Notes: a model not told the origin generated them from the letters alone. Shown: positions 14,801 to 23,335, counted from the stretch's first letter. The stretch is 43,755 bases of DNA from Lachnospiraceae bacterium (GCA_014804425.1 JAAUZV010000009.1:1-43755); one strand, 5' to 3'. Made by a program: numbers and translations.

Positions 14801-16488
14801 ACGTCGGGATTCACAAACGTCGAAAACCGCGCCGTGATCTTTCCGTTCTCCACCCTGACCGCACCAATCTCAATGATACGGTTGGATACCGGAGAAAATC
14901 CCGTTGTCTCTAAGTCAAACACCACATAAGCGCCGTCTAATGGGTATTCCTTCGGATTTGTGACGATCTGCTTTAAATCATCGACCAGATACCCCTCCAC
15001 GCCGTAAATCGGCTTAAATCCTTCCGGCAGCTTATCCAGTGCATGGTTCGCCTCGGGAAACGCCTGCACATCGCCGTGATCGGTGATCGCCATCGCGCTC
15101 ATGCCCCAGCGGCCCGCGCACTTTAACAGATCAGCGACATCGGAAACCCCGTCCATATCGCTCATCTTTGTATGACAGTGCAGCTCCACACGCTTGCGCA
15201 CGCTGTAATCCATGCGCGGCTTGCGGGTGTCCGTGCTTTTTTTGATACCGAAGATTGAACCGATCGTGAGCTCTCCGTCGAACCGGTCAAGCTGCGTCAC
15301 GCCCTTGAGCTTCACAAATTCATTCTGCTTGAATTGATCTTTTACTTCTTCAAACTGCTCGTTTTTGAAAAACATTTTCACCGTGATCGTATCAGTAAAA
15401 TCCGTGAGATCAAAGATCAAAATGGTTTTTTCGTTCTTAATCGCACGCGGTTCCACTCTTGTGAGCATGCCGGAGACAACGACTTCCTCCATCTCGCCCT
15501 GAATCTCGTCAAGCCGCATCGGCTCGTCGTCAAAATCACGTCCCCAGATGACATCGGGATTGTCCGTGCGCCTGCTGCTTTTGGCGTAGCCGCCCTTGGA
15601 GAAGTCTCTGCCGGATGCCCCTCTCTCCGTGTTTCGCGCTTTGAATGTTTTTCCCTGCCCCGATGCCTGCGATGCGCCGCCTGTCCCGTGCGCGGGATTC
15701 TGGAAACCTGCACCCTGCTTCTGTTCCGATTCCCGGGATGCATTACGCGCAGTCATATCCGCTGTACCTTTCGATACGCCGCCTGCTCCCTGTGCCGTGC
15801 CGCCCCCTGCCTGTGACACACCGCCCGCTTCCTGTGCCGCAATATAGGCTTCGTCGCCCGCACCTTTTTCTAGGTGGGCGTCTCCTGTCTGCATGCCTGA
15901 TGCCGCCGCTCCCGCACGGCTCACAATATCCATGACCTCCCTGCGAAGCCGCTCCTCATCCTCCTGTCTGTGCTTGTTCACCGCCGCCTCGCGATAGGTG
16001 ATCTCCGCCTCCGCATGCATGGAAAAACGTTTTTGCAGAAGGTTATCCAAAATGTGCTTTAAGTCCCGCTCTTTCCCGCGCGCAAGCACGGTATCCTCCA
16101 CCTCCACGACAAGCTCATGTTCGTCCGGATAGGAAAAATGTGCTTTTTTCATCATGGAAAAAAGCACATGATCGTAAGCGCGCAGCTCCAGAAGGAGGCT
16201 GTCATAATACGCCTCCATGAGCTTTTTTAAGTCATACTGTGCAGAAAGGACATAGCGCTCCAACAGGCGCACGGTCATGTTCGCCCGCGAAAACAGCTGT
16301 TTTTTAATTTCCCGCTCGGCATAAAAAATATCTTCCTTTTGCAGCAGACGCTCCGAAAAAAGATACACGCGCAGCATATCCTTATTCCGTGTTGTGCTGA
16401 CGCGCTCCACCAAGACCGGTTCAAAACGCGCGCTGACTGTCTGATTCAGTTTAAGTGAAGGAAATACCTCAAAAAAGCTTTTTGCCAT
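11845..16488 (-). CDS. polC: DNA polymerase III PolC-type alpha subunit
   Basis: The replicative polymerase of low-GC Gram-positives, with built-in 3'-5' proofreading. From about 1547 aa it is longer than the usual 1430-1460. Order seen: N-terminal domain, an unusual Gly/Ala/Gln-rich low-complexity linker at roughly residues 190-310, an OB-fold region, a PHP domain beginning near 435 (RVELHCHTKMSDMDG) split by a DnaQ-like exonuclease near 520-690 (VFDLETTGF, HNADFDMSFL, HRAVNDAEAT), then the polymerase domain with PDIDLNFSGEYQ near 1070 and GSRGSVGSSFVAF. A zinc-type cysteine cluster is present (RCANC, CPKCGKP). I choose ATG 16488, seven bases after GAGG, rather than the GTG at 16494 that overlaps the ispG stop. 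Transcribed after ispG. Confidence 0.97.
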   Translation of the reverse strand: MAKSFFEVFPSLKLNQTVSARFEPVLVERVSTTRNKDMLRVYLFSERLLQKEDIFYAEREIKKQLFSRANMTVRLLERYVLSAQYDLKKLMEAYYDSLLLELRAYDHVLFSMMKKAHFSYPDEHELVVEVEDTVLARGKERDLKHILDNLLQKRFSMHAEAEITYREAAVNKHRQEDEERLRREVMDIVSRAGAAASGMQTGDAHLEKGAGDEAYIAAQEAGGVSQAGGGTAQGAGGVSKGTADMTARNASRESEQKQGAGFQNPAHGTGGASQASGQGKTFKARNTERGASGRDFSKGGYAKSSRRTDNPDVIWGRDFDDEPMRLDEIQGEMEEVVVSGMLTRVEPRAIKNEKTILIFDLTDFTDTITVKMFFKNEQFEEVKDQFKQNEFVKLKGVTQLDRFDGELTIGSIFGIKKSTDTRKPRMDYSVRKRVELHCHTKMSDMDGVSDVADLLKCAGRWGMSAMAITDHGDVQAFPEANHALDKLPEGFKPIYGVEGYLVDDLKQIVTNPKEYPLDGAYVVFDLETTGFSPVSNRIIEIGAVRVENGKITARFSTFVNPDVPIPYEIEKLTNIHDSMVMDAPMIEQILPEFVSFCEGAVMVAHNADFDMSFLKENCKRQGFGTDYTYLDTVGLARALLPELNKFTLDTICKKLNISLEGHHRAVNDAEATAEIFVRFLAMCKEQGADDLKKINALGASNVEAVRKLHAYHVIVLAKNDTGRINLYKLISESHLNYFSRRPKMPKSLLMKYREGLIIGSACEAGELFRAIVEEKSEEDISRIVRFYDYLEVQPIGNNRFMIRDEKISNVNSDEDLIALNKRVIALGEQFCKPVVATCDVHFLNPEDEVYRRILMAGQGFPDADEQAPLYLRTTEEMLAEFSYLPPEKAEEIVITNTNLIADMCEYISPVRPDKCPPVIENSDQILTDICYNRAHELYGENLPEIVEKRLKRELNSIISNGFAVMYIIAQKLVWKSVEDGYLVGSRGSVGSSFVAFMAGITEVNSLAPHYRCANCFYTDFDSEEVAAFSGRSGCDMPDKTCPKCGKPLVKDGFDIPFETFLGFKGNKEPDIDLNFSGEYQSKAHKYTEVIFGYGQTYRAGTIGAVADKTAYGYVRKYFEERGVKKRASEINRLSIGCTGVRRTTGQHPGGIVVLPVGEEINSFTPVQHPANDMTTPIITTHFDYHSIDHNLLKLDILGHDDPTMIRMLQDLTGVDPTKIPLDDKPVMSLFSSTEALGITPDEIGGCEMGSLGIPEFGTEFVIQMLKDTKPQSFSDLVRISGLSHGTDVWLGNAQTLIEEGKATISTAICTRDDIMIYLIQKGIESEQAFTIMEKVRKGKGLTDEMEQVMLEHDVPDWYIWSCKKIKYMFPKAHAAAYVMMAWRIAYCKVNYPLAYYAAYFSIRAKAFSYALMCRGRAHLESIMSDYKKRMDTLANKEQDAYGDMKIVQEMYARGYEFEPIDIFKAQSRLFTVTDDGKIMPALTSIDGVSEAIADAIVEAAKDGPFLSRDDFYDRTKTPKKCVDEMAEMGLLGDIPLSNQLSLFDFVS

Positions 16489-16490
16489 GA

Positions 16491-17555
16491 TCACGCCTCG
16501 TTCCAGTTTAGCAGCTCGTCCCTTAAAACGGAAAGTAGTTGTTCCTCCGGCACTTTTCTCACGATCTCACCTTTTTTGATCAGGAGACCTTCCCCGTCGC
16601 CGCCCGCGATGCCGATGTCCGCCTCTCTCGCCTCTCCAGGGCCGTTTACGGCGCAGCCCATCACGGCGACCTTGATATTTAACGGAATATCCTGCACCAT
16701 TTCCTCGACTTTGTTCGCCAGTCCGATCAGATCGATCCTCGTTCTTCCGCAGGTCGGACAGGAAACGACCTCAATGCCGCCCGTACGAAGTCCCATATTG
16801 CGCAGGATCATTTTGGCGCTCTTTACTTCCTCCACGGGATCGCCCGTCAAAGAAACGCGGATCGTGTCGCCGATCCCTTCATACAGGATCACGCCGAGCC
16901 CGAGCGCAGACTTGATATTGCCGCTCGTCAGCGTTCCCGACTCCGTAATGCCGACATGCAGCGGATAATCCGTTTTTTCCGCAATCAGCTCATGCGCCCT
17001 GATGGAAAAAAGAACATCCGAGGACTTGATGCTGATGACGATCCTGTCATAATCAAACTCCTCGATCATGCGCACCTTTAAAAGGGCGCTTTCCACAATG
17101 CCTTCGGGCGTCACGCCGCCGTATTTTTCGATCATTTCGCGCTCTAAGCTGCCGCCGTTCACGCCGACACGGATTGGAATATTCCGCTCCCTTGCCGCGT
17201 CCACGACCGCCTTCATGTTTTCTTTCGAACCGATATTTCCCGGATTGATGCGGATCTTGTCCGCGCCGTTTTCGATCGCCGCGATCGCCATGCGGTAGTC
17301 AAAATGAATATCCGCCACAAGCGGAATCTGAATCTGTTTTTTAATCTCTGCGATTGCCTGCGCCGCTTCTTTATTCGGTACGGTGCAGCGGACAATCTCG
17401 CAGCCTGCCGCCTCCAACCGAAGTATCTGCTGCACGGTCGCCTGCACGTCCTCCGTCCGCGTATTCGTCATAGATTGTATTAAAATCGGATTGCCGCCGC
17501 CGATCAGGCGGTCTCCGATTTGAATTTCTTTGGTCTGTTCTCTTTTCGTCATCAT
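16491..17555 (-). CDS. ispG: 4-hydroxy-3-methylbut-2-enyl diphosphate synthase (IspG/GcpE)
   Basis: A 354-aa iron-sulfur enzyme of the methylerythritol phosphate (MEP) isoprenoid pathway. It reduces MEcPP to HMBPP. The N-terminal TIM-barrel part reads [20 protein letters not shown] and [14 protein letters not shown]. The C-terminal [4Fe-4S] part has the two cysteine motifs [12 protein letters not shown] and [12 protein letters not shown]. Length is normal. Its stop is 2 bases before the polC start region, so the two are translationally coupled. Together with dxr in the same strand block it indicates that this organism makes isoprenoids by the MEP route. In related genomes ispG directly follows rseP; here about 1.9 kb of other sequence separates them, and a promoter-like site is present upstream. 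Confidence 0.97.
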   Translation of the reverse strand: MMTKREQTKEIQIGDRLIGGGNPILIQSMTNTRTEDVQATVQQILRLEAAGCEIVRCTVPNKEAAQAIAEIKKQIQIPLVADIHFDYRMAIAAIENGADKIRINPGNIGSKENMKAVVDAARERNIPIRVGVNGGSLEREMIEKYGGVTPEGIVESALLKVRMIEEFDYDRIVISIKSSDVLFSIRAHELIAEKTDYPLHVGITESGTLTSGNIKSALGLGVILYEGIGDTIRVSLTGDPVEEVKSAKMILRNMGLRTGGIEVVSCPTCGRTRIDLIGLANKVEEMVQDIPLNIKVAVMGCAVNGPGEAREADIGIAGGDGEGLLIKKGEIVRKVPEEQLLSVLRDELLNWNEA

Positions 17556-17617
17556 GTTCTCCTATTTTGTCTGAACCCAGTGTACTAGATACGTTTCTCT
17601 GATCAGTTCTATTTTTC

Positions 17618-17646
17618 ATTATAGCAGTTTCTTCTTTTGTTTTCTA
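17618..17646 (-). promoter_or_regulatory. Candidate promoter of ispG-polC
   Basis: On the minus strand TAGAAA (17641-17646), 17 bases, TATAAT (17618-17623), about 60 bases upstream of the ispG start. The -10 is perfect and the -35 weak. A dedicated promoter is needed here because the upstream block rseP is cut off by a terminator and inserted genes. Confidence 0.5.
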
Positions 17647-17716
17647 CCGGGTTTTCATTTCCACCGATATGATATTGTGCCCTTATGACTTTCCCTGTTA
17701 AAAGCAAACCCGCAAA

Positions 17717-18154
17717 TTATCCTCTGACCGCCCTCATCCGCAGTCTGACATAATCAGCATACCACTTGCCGTCTTTATATAACACATGTCTTTATATAAC
17801 ACACTTCGCAGCATGTCCACCGCTTCGTTTTTGATCGTTTCTCCCGTTAATTCTGTCAGTCTGTCAAAAAGAATTGCATATGTTATATTAAATCCTGTAT
17901 CTTCTAAAAGTGTTGCATATTCTCCAATGTCCGAAAAAAATAAATGTACATTTAATAAATGTATCCGCCAAACTCGAATACAAGCTCCCCATCCTTTTTG
18001 AGCGCGCGATACACACATTTCAGCATGTCCTTCTGCTGATCCTTATCAACTGATAGCCTTTATCCCGTAAGGCTTTTGACAATGCACTGTTTCCGTACTG
18101 ATGCACAAAAGAAAAATCTGATGTGTACTTTTCTCCGTCCCAGTTCATATTCAT
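17717..18154 (-). pseudogene. Decayed class I SAM-dependent methyltransferase
   Basis: Reading on the minus strand from ATG 18154 (after AAGGAG), the product begins MNMNWDGEKYTSDFSFVHQY, the usual start of a family of class I methyltransferases. It jumps from GNSALSKALRDKGYQLI to a few residues and a stop, so the SAM-binding core between these points has been deleted. Later family pieces appear in other frames: the KDGELVFEFGG segment, then IGEYATLLEDTGFNITYAI and LFDRLTELTG, then the end YADYVRLRMRAVRG. The last shift comes from a 17-bp tandem duplication at 17771-17804. Several deletions and frame changes make it non-functional. It was inserted between rseP and ispG, whose order is otherwise conserved. 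Confidence 0.8.
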
Positions 18155-18223
18155 ATAAAATCTCCTTCCGCCCGTTAGCCTAATGTACAGACACGTTCGT
18201 GCCCTAAAACCAAGCTTCCAATG

Positions 18224-18415
18224 CTATGATATTGTCTGCTTACCAACCTGCTTAAGATATTCCTGCGCCATTTGCATGGACACATTCAGCTTGCTTTGCA
18301 GTCTTTCCAAAATATCATTTTCCGATAATCCGCAATCAAAACCTGTTTCTATGATACCTTCCGCTTTTCCTTCCGCTTTGCTGTCCTTTGCAATCTCATC
18401 AAATAAATTATACAT
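18224..18415 (-). CDS. Short Rpn/PD-(D/E)XK transposase-like C-terminal fragment, 63 aa
   Basis: The frame can be extended upstream to 18529, but the ATG at 18415 has a strong AAAGGAG ribosome site and gives MYNLFDEIAKDSKAEGKAEG. The sequence continues IIETGFDCGLSENDILERLQ and ends in VSMQMAQEYLKQ, the typical tail of Rpn-family (PD-(D/E)XK nuclease, transposase_31-like) proteins. The nuclease domain is absent, so this is either a remnant or one of the free-standing short tails that are common in Lachnospiraceae. The repeated KAEGKAEG unit often varies in number in this family. About 220 bases upstream (18416-18633) hold only a weak ACAGTAT/ATACTGT hairpin near 18530-18552. Confidence 0.6.
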   Translation of the reverse strand: MYNLFDEIAKDSKAEGKAEGIIETGFDCGLSENDILERLQSKLNVSMQMAQEYLKQVGKQTIS

Positions 18416-18633
18416 ACCCGCAACTCCTTTTCCATTCAATGAATTTGCTCCTGAGACGCTAAACCAACTTTGTGTTTTTAGTATACTATCAACCCTTGCC
18501 GTTTGCAATATCCGACAAACAGCGGTCAAACAGTATGGTCTTCCTATACTGTCTGTTTTCCTATGTCAGTACTCCAGTGCAGCGTCTCATTCATCTTTGG
18601 CTAAACTACGCTGAGTATGAATTAGGCGGCCCT

Positions 18634-19230
18634 TCACCCGCTTCCGACGAGTACAAAGCTTCTGCTGTAACGCAGACTCCCATCGCTTCCCTTTGCCCGA
18701 AAACGCACACGAATCACCATATCCTCTGTCTGCTTCGGATCAAGATAAACCCGCTCCGCTGTTTTTATCCATGCGCCGTCATTTTGACAGATCTCACATT
18801 CCTTAACGTCCTTTGGGAACGAAAAATATAAGCCCTGCGTCAAGATGGCCGGATGCTCCGATGAAAGCAGACGCTTTACCCCGTCCGTATCACAGATTGC
18901 AATAAACAGCGTCTCCTCCTCCTTCGTCTCTTTCCCTCTGCTTTCATTCCGATCTGTGCTGCCATCACACTTGATATTTCCATCCCCGACCGTGCTGCCG
19001 CCGCACTCAATGTTTCCATACATTCGGTCTGTAAAGGTACCTTCCGCAAATCCTGTTCCAAGCAGAACATTCAGCAATACAATGAGCAGACATACGGGCA
19101 AAACATGGCACAGCGTCCTAACAAAATAAACCCTTCCACTCTCCCGATTTCTGCGTAAAAAAATAAAATACAGCAAACTCGCTTTTACAGAATCTTCGTG
19201 GCAGAACCGCCACAATAAGAAATGCCTCAT
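18634..19230 (-). CDS. Hypothetical membrane-anchored protein, 198 aa
   Basis: I use ATG 19230, six bases after GAGGGA, instead of the ATG at 19266. The N-terminal part is basic, then a single membrane segment appears at about residues 38-60 (TLCHVLPVCLLIVLLNVLLG), followed by a polar, Gly/Asp-rich, repeat-containing stretch (GNIECGGSTVGDGNIKCDGS) and a small beta-rich extracytoplasmic domain ending SYSRSFVLV-like. No family is recognised. It stands alone between the Rpn fragment and the rseP terminator. Possible secreted/anchored lineage-specific protein; reality of the gene is moderately supported by the ribosome site and length. Confidence 0.5.
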   Translation of the reverse strand: MRHFLLWRFCHEDSVKASLLYFIFLRRNRESGRVYFVRTLCHVLPVCLLIVLLNVLLGTGFAEGTFTDRMYGNIECGGSTVGDGNIKCDGSTDRNESRGKETKEEETLFIAICDTDGVKRLLSSEHPAILTQGLYFSFPKDVKECEICQNDGAWIKTAERVYLDPKQTEDMVIRVRFRAKGSDGSLRYSRSFVLVGSG

Positions 19231-19373
19231 ACAGAATCCCTCAATCCCAAAGATGTGCCGCCGCAACTGACTGTTCCGGCATTATTATTATATCCCCCCG
19301 CAGCATCTTGCGCTATCGGCAGAATGACGATTCTGTTTATACCTTGATTTCCCAGTGTTTCCGATACACACAC

Positions 19374-19404
19374 AAAAGGTGTCCCACATTTGGAACACCT
19401 TTTT
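19374..19404 (-). terminator. Terminator at the end of the pyrH-to-rseP block
   Basis: AAAAGGTGT (19374-19382) pairs with ACACCTTTT (19395-19403), flanked by T runs on both strands. It lies about 25 bases past the rseP stop on the minus strand and ends the block frr-uppS-cdsA-dxr-rseP. Probably bidirectional. Confidence 0.85.
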
Positions 19405-19426
19405 TTGTGCAATTTTTTAATATATT

Positions 19427-20524
19427 CTATTTAAACAGCCGCATAATATCATTATACATGACGAATATCATGAGCGCCAGCAGCATGATCACCCCGATAA
19501 AGTGTACGACCGCTTCCTTGTCGCGCGGTACCGGCTTTCCGCGGATTGCTTCAATAAATGCGAATACAAGCCTGCCGCCGTCCAGTGCAGGGAGCGGAAG
19601 CAGATTGACAACGCCAAGGTTCGCGCTCAGCAAGATCGCAAAATTCAGCATGCTTGCGATCAGCGTTAAAATGCCATACTCGGACGCTTCATCATAGACC
19701 TCGCCGACCACCTGCGCCATGCCGACCGGTCCGGAAAGATCCTTGACGGATGCCTCCCCCCGAAACAGCATGAACAGGCTCTTATAAGTAACCTTGATCC
19801 AGTAACGGACCTCATAATATCCTGCCTTGATCGTGTCGATCGGACCGCATTTTTCATAAATGCCGCCCGTAAGACCCATATAATATCGTCCCTCCTGCTC
19901 ATCATAACGCGGTGTGATCACCGTCGTATAGCGCTCCCCGTCCCGCTCATAGACAACCTTCACATCCCTGCCCTGATTTAGCTGCGAAAATATTGTTACC
20001 TCGCGGTAAAGATGCACCCGCTCCCCGTTTAGGGAAATGATCTCATCCCCGGCCATTAATCCCGCTTCTTCGGCCGGATAGCCCTCCACGACGCTAAGCA
20101 GCTTTGTACCGTCGGTGCCGGACATTCCGACGACGATCAGGGAAAAGAAAAATGCAAGCAGAAAATTAAAGATCGGTCCCGCCGCATAAGTCGCGATCCG
20201 CACCCACACGCTTGCCGCCGGCAGCGAGCGATCCCGTTCCGTATCCGGAATCAGTTCCTGTGCCTGTGCTGCATCCTCTCCTTTTTTCTTTTTTTCCGAT
20301 TCATCCAGCCCGTCCTCATTCTCAAAAATACAGGCGCCGCCAAGCGGCAGCAGACGCCACGTGTAAAGCGTCTCTTTTCCCTGCCGTTTCAGTAAGATCG
20401 GTCCGGCGCCTACGGTAAACTCCACCACGCGGACACCGTTCGCCTTTGCGACCAAAAAGTGGCCGAATTCATGTGCGATAACGACCACCGCAAATATCAC
20501 GAGGAACCATAAAATTTTTATCAT
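19427..20524 (-). CDS. rseP: Site-2 intramembrane metalloprotease RseP/RasP
   Basis: A 365-aa membrane zinc protease that cleaves anti-sigma factors and remnant signal peptides. Seen: the HExxH zinc motif in VVIAHEFGHFLVAK at the first membrane segment; a charged Glu/Lys/Asp-rich insertion (about residues 70-105) before the second; a membrane segment around YAAGPIFNFLLAF; a PDZ domain (GYPAEEAGLMAGDEIISLNG); and the third conserved motif NLLPLPALDGGRL near the end. Four to five membrane segments are expected. ATG overlaps the dxr stop by four bases (ATGA), so the two are translationally coupled. It is the last gene of the uppS-cdsA-dxr-rseP run, and a terminator follows. Confidence 0.95.
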   Translation of the reverse strand: MIKILWFLVIFAVVVIAHEFGHFLVAKANGVRVVEFTVGAGPILLKRQGKETLYTWRLLPLGGACIFENEDGLDESEKKKKGEDAAQAQELIPDTERDRSLPAASVWVRIATYAAGPIFNFLLAFFFSLIVVGMSGTDGTKLLSVVEGYPAEEAGLMAGDEIISLNGERVHLYREVTIFSQLNQGRDVKVVYERDGERYTTVITPRYDEQEGRYYMGLTGGIYEKCGPIDTIKAGYYEVRYWIKVTYKSLFMLFRGEASVKDLSGPVGMAQVVGEVYDEASEYGILTLIASMLNFAILLSANLGVVNLLPLPALDGGRLVFAFIEAIRGKPVPRDKEAVVHFIGVIMLLALMIFVMYNDIMRLFK

Positions 20525-21696
20525 AATTGTGTATCTCCGGTTAATTGCTTAATAAAATCATATGTCTCTGCTTCCGCTTCAAGAATCTCATTTACATTCG
20601 GATTATTGACAATCCGATGGGCGCTCATACAGTCCGCTATCAGCTCATAAATCTGTAAAAAGCGTATCTTTTTTTGCAAAAATAAACTGACTGCCCGCTC
20701 ATTCGCCGCATTATAAACGGTCGGCATCGTTCCTCCCGCCCCGGCCGCCGCAAGCGCCATGGAAAGCCCTGCAAAGGTCTCCATATCCGGCTTTTCAAAT
20801 GTGAGCTGTGAAATCTGACACAGATCCACGCGCCCGCCGTCCATCGGTTTTCTGTCCGGATAAAAAAGCGCATATTGAATCGGGAGCTTCATATCCGGCA
20901 GCCCCATCTGCCCGATGATCGAGCCATCCGCATATTCCACGGCGGAATGCAGAATGCTCTGCGGATGAATGAGCACCTCGATCTGTTCTAAGTCCACATC
21001 AAACAGCCAGCGCGCTTCCATGACCTCCAGGCCCTTATTGACCAGCGTCGCCGAGTCAACCGTGATCTTTTTTCCCATTGACCAGTTCGGATGCTTGAGC
21101 GCATCCTCCACCGTCACGCCGGCAAGCTGCTCCTTCGTTCTTCCCCGGAACGGTCCGCCGGATGCCGTGAGCAGGATTTTGTGCACACGCCCGCGCGGCT
21201 GCCCCTGCATCGACTGAAAGATCGCGCTGTGCTCGCTGTCCACCGGAAGAATGGAGACACCACACTCCTTCGCAAGCGGCATGATGATGTGCCCCGCCGT
21301 CACAAGCGTCTCCTTATTGGCAAGCGCGATCGTCTTATGTGCTTTGATCGCCGCAATGGTCGGGCGGATGCCGATCATACCGACGATCGCCGTCACAAGC
21401 ACCTCCGCCTCCGGCATTGCCGCGATCTCCAAAAGACCGTCCATACCGGAAATCACGCGCACGGGCAGGTCCTTCACGCGCAGCGCAAGCTCTTTTGCCG
21501 CCTCGTCGCTCCACATACACGCGATCAGCGGATGAAATTCCCGGATCTGCGCCTCGATCGGCTCCACGCGCGTCCCCCCCGCAAGAGCCACAACCTTTAA
21601 CTCCGGATTTGCACGCACGATCTCAAGCGTCTGCGTGCCGATGGAGCCTGTTGACCCCAGAATTGCGATCTTTCTGCTTTCCGCATCTTTTTTCAT
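20521..21696 (-). CDS. dxr: 1-deoxy-D-xylulose-5-phosphate reductoisomerase
   Basis: A 391-aa NADPH-dependent enzyme making 2-C-methyl-D-erythritol 4-phosphate, the committed step of the MEP pathway. The Rossmann motif ILGSTGSIGTQTLEIV is at the N terminus; ALANKETLVTAGHI, LPVDSEHSAIFQ and TASGGPFRG match the metal/substrate sites, and KITVDSATLVNKGLEVMEA the flexible-loop region. I choose ATG 21696 (MKKDAESRKIAILG), preceded by GGAGGG at good spacing, rather than the ATG ten codons upstream. It overlaps rseP by four bases and starts about 30 bases after the cdsA stop. The enzyme is the target of fosmidomycin in other bacteria. Confidence 0.96.
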   Translation of the reverse strand: MKKDAESRKIAILGSTGSIGTQTLEIVRANPELKVVALAGGTRVEPIEAQIREFHPLIACMWSDEAAKELALRVKDLPVRVISGMDGLLEIAAMPEAEVLVTAIVGMIGIRPTIAAIKAHKTIALANKETLVTAGHIIMPLAKECGVSILPVDSEHSAIFQSMQGQPRGRVHKILLTASGGPFRGRTKEQLAGVTVEDALKHPNWSMGKKITVDSATLVNKGLEVMEARWLFDVDLEQIEVLIHPQSILHSAVEYADGSIIGQMGLPDMKLPIQYALFYPDRKPMDGGRVDLCQISQLTFEKPDMETFAGLSMALAAAGAGGTMPTVYNAANERAVSLFLQKKIRFLQIYELIADCMSAHRIVNNPNVNEILEAEAETYDFIKQLTGDTQL

Positions 21697-21729
21697 CGCT
21701 GCCCTCCATCTCATCATGATCAGCACGTT

Positions 21730-22617
21730 TTATGCCAGAAGAAAAATTCCCAAAAAATAAATGAGCGGCGCCGTCACGATCACACTGTCGAAGCGGTCCA
21801 TAATACCGCCATGTCCCGGAATCAGCTTTCCGTAATCCTTAATATCATGATCGCGCTTAATGCCCGACGCCGCCAGATCGCCGAGCTGGGAAAGCACGGA
21901 GCCGATGCCGCCAATCAGGGCAAAATAGATTGCCTGATCCGGCAGCGAAAGCGCATTTGTTTTTTGCAATAAAAATCCGTAAAGAAAACCGATCAGTGCC
22001 GCGCCCAAGATGCCGCCGACCGAGCCTTCTATGGATTTCTTCGGGCTTAACACAGGCGCGAGCTTATGCTTTCCGAATGTCCTTCCGACAAGGTAGGCAC
22101 AGGTATCGCTGATCCAACTGCTGATAAACACAAGCCATACAAGATAGAAGCCCCCGTACCACTCGCGGATCAGCCAGATAAAGGAAAGCATGACAGGCGC
22201 ATAGACACAGGCAAAAAAGGTTCTGATCGGCACATCGCATTTTGATTTCGGAAATGTCAGCACATAGACCGCCATCAGGCACAGTAATGTGATGATCATG
22301 ACCATCAGGCATGCAAACGCGGCTGCTGCCGACCCCGTTATCGTAAGCTTCACATCCCCGCCTGCGCGAAGAAGTCCAAGGCCTGAACCATATAAATACA
22401 TCAGCGCATCATAACAGGTAATGCCGATGATGCCGATGATCTCATAGGCATTGGGTCTCTTTCCTTTTTCATTGACTCCCATCGCCCTCGTCAGCTCCAA
22501 AAAACCGATCAGAGACACGGCGTAAATCGTGAGCAGCAACACCCAATCCCCCGCCCAGATAGCACCAAACGCCAGTATTACAAGCGCGATCCCGCTGATT
22601 GTTCTTGTCAGAAACAT
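21730..22617 (-). CDS. cdsA: Phosphatidate cytidylyltransferase (CDP-diglyceride synthase)
   Basis: A 295-aa membrane enzyme that makes CDP-diacylglycerol from phosphatidate and CTP, the branch point of phospholipid synthesis. Several hydrophobic helices are evident. The family signature is complete: SPKKSIEGSVGG, then GDLAASGIKRDHDIKDYGKL and IPGHGGIMDRFDS. I place the start at ATG 22617 (MFLTRTISGIALV) with a GGGGG ribosome site just after the uppS stop. A longer frame up to 22848 overlaps uppS and has non-family composition, so I reject it. It stands in the usual uppS-cdsA-dxr order. Confidence 0.95.
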   Translation of the reverse strand: MFLTRTISGIALVILAFGAIWAGDWVLLLTIYAVSLIGFLELTRAMGVNEKGKRPNAYEIIGIIGITCYDALMYLYGSGLGLLRAGGDVKLTITGSAAAAFACLMVMIITLLCLMAVYVLTFPKSKCDVPIRTFFACVYAPVMLSFIWLIREWYGGFYLVWLVFISSWISDTCAYLVGRTFGKHKLAPVLSPKKSIEGSVGGILGAALIGFLYGFLLQKTNALSLPDQAIYFALIGGIGSVLSQLGDLAASGIKRDHDIKDYGKLIPGHGGIMDRFDSVIVTAPLIYFLGIFLLA

Positions 22618-22636
22618 GTTTTTTCCCCCTGTCTTC

Positions 22637-23335
22637 TCACACTTTGCCGTACCGGCGGTCCCTGTCCTGATAGGCCTCCACCGCTTTCTGCAATTCCTTC
22701 CCGTCAAAATCCGGCCACGGAACAGGCGTAAAATAGAACTCGGCATAAGCCAGCTGCCAGAGCAGGAAATTCGAGAGACGCTGCTCCCCGCTCGTGCGTA
22801 TGAGCAGGTCGGGAGCCGGAATGCCCGCCGTATCCAAAGACGCCTCAAACAACTCCGTCGTGATTTCCTCGGTAAGAAGTTCTCCCGCCTTTACCCGCGC
22901 GGCAATTTTCTGAACGGCGCGCAGAATCTCATCGCGGCTTCCATAATTGAGCGCAACGATAAAATTCAGACCGTCATAATCCTTTGTCGCTTCCTCCAGC
23001 TCCGCGATCTGACGCTGAAATTCATCATCCAAGCCCGTCCGGTCACCGATCACACGCACGCGCATATTATTTTTTTTCGCCGTCTTCTTACAAGTGGAAA
23101 GATAACTTTTTAAGAGCTTCATGAGCGCCGCAACCTCATCCGACGGTCTGCTCCAGTTTTCGGTAGAAAACGCATATACCGTCAGATAACGAATCCCCAT
23201 GTCATGCGCCGCGCGGCAGACGACCTCAACGTTTTTTGCACCCTGCACATGCCCGTAATTACGGGGCATTCCCTTGCTTTTTGCCCAACGCCCGTTTCCA
23301 TCCAAAATAATTGCCACATGCTGCGGTATTTTCAT
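22637..23335 (-). CDS. uppS: Undecaprenyl (cis-polyprenyl) diphosphate synthase
   Basis: A 232-aa soluble prenyltransferase that condenses isopentenyl diphosphate units to undecaprenyl diphosphate, the lipid carrier for peptidoglycan, teichoic acid and capsule precursors. The signature HVAIILDGNGRWAKSKG with catalytic Asp is at the N terminus. LTVYAFSTENWSRP and the C-terminal PDLLIRTSGEQRLSNFLLWQ with AYAEFYFTPVPWPDF complete the family. Strong GAGGAGGG ribosome site. It consumes the MEP products of dxr and ispG. The gene is separated from frr by a 128-base gap holding two perfect palindromes. Confidence 0.97.
   Translation of the reverse strand: MKIPQHVAIILDGNGRWAKSKGMPRNYGHVQGAKNVEVVCRAAHDMGIRYLTVYAFSTENWSRPSDEVAALMKLLKSYLSTCKKTAKKNNMRVRVIGDRTGLDDEFQRQIAELEEATKDYDGLNFIVALNYGSRDEILRAVQKIAARVKAGELLTEEITTELFEASLDTAGIPAPDLLIRTSGEQRLSNFLLWQLAYAEFYFTPVPWPDFDGKELQKAVEAYQDRDRRYGKV

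Noticed and set aside
22618..22848. 77-residue N-terminal extension of CdsA
   Set aside because: It overlaps uppS, has Arg/Ser/Cys-rich non-family composition, and the internal ATG has its own ribosome site.
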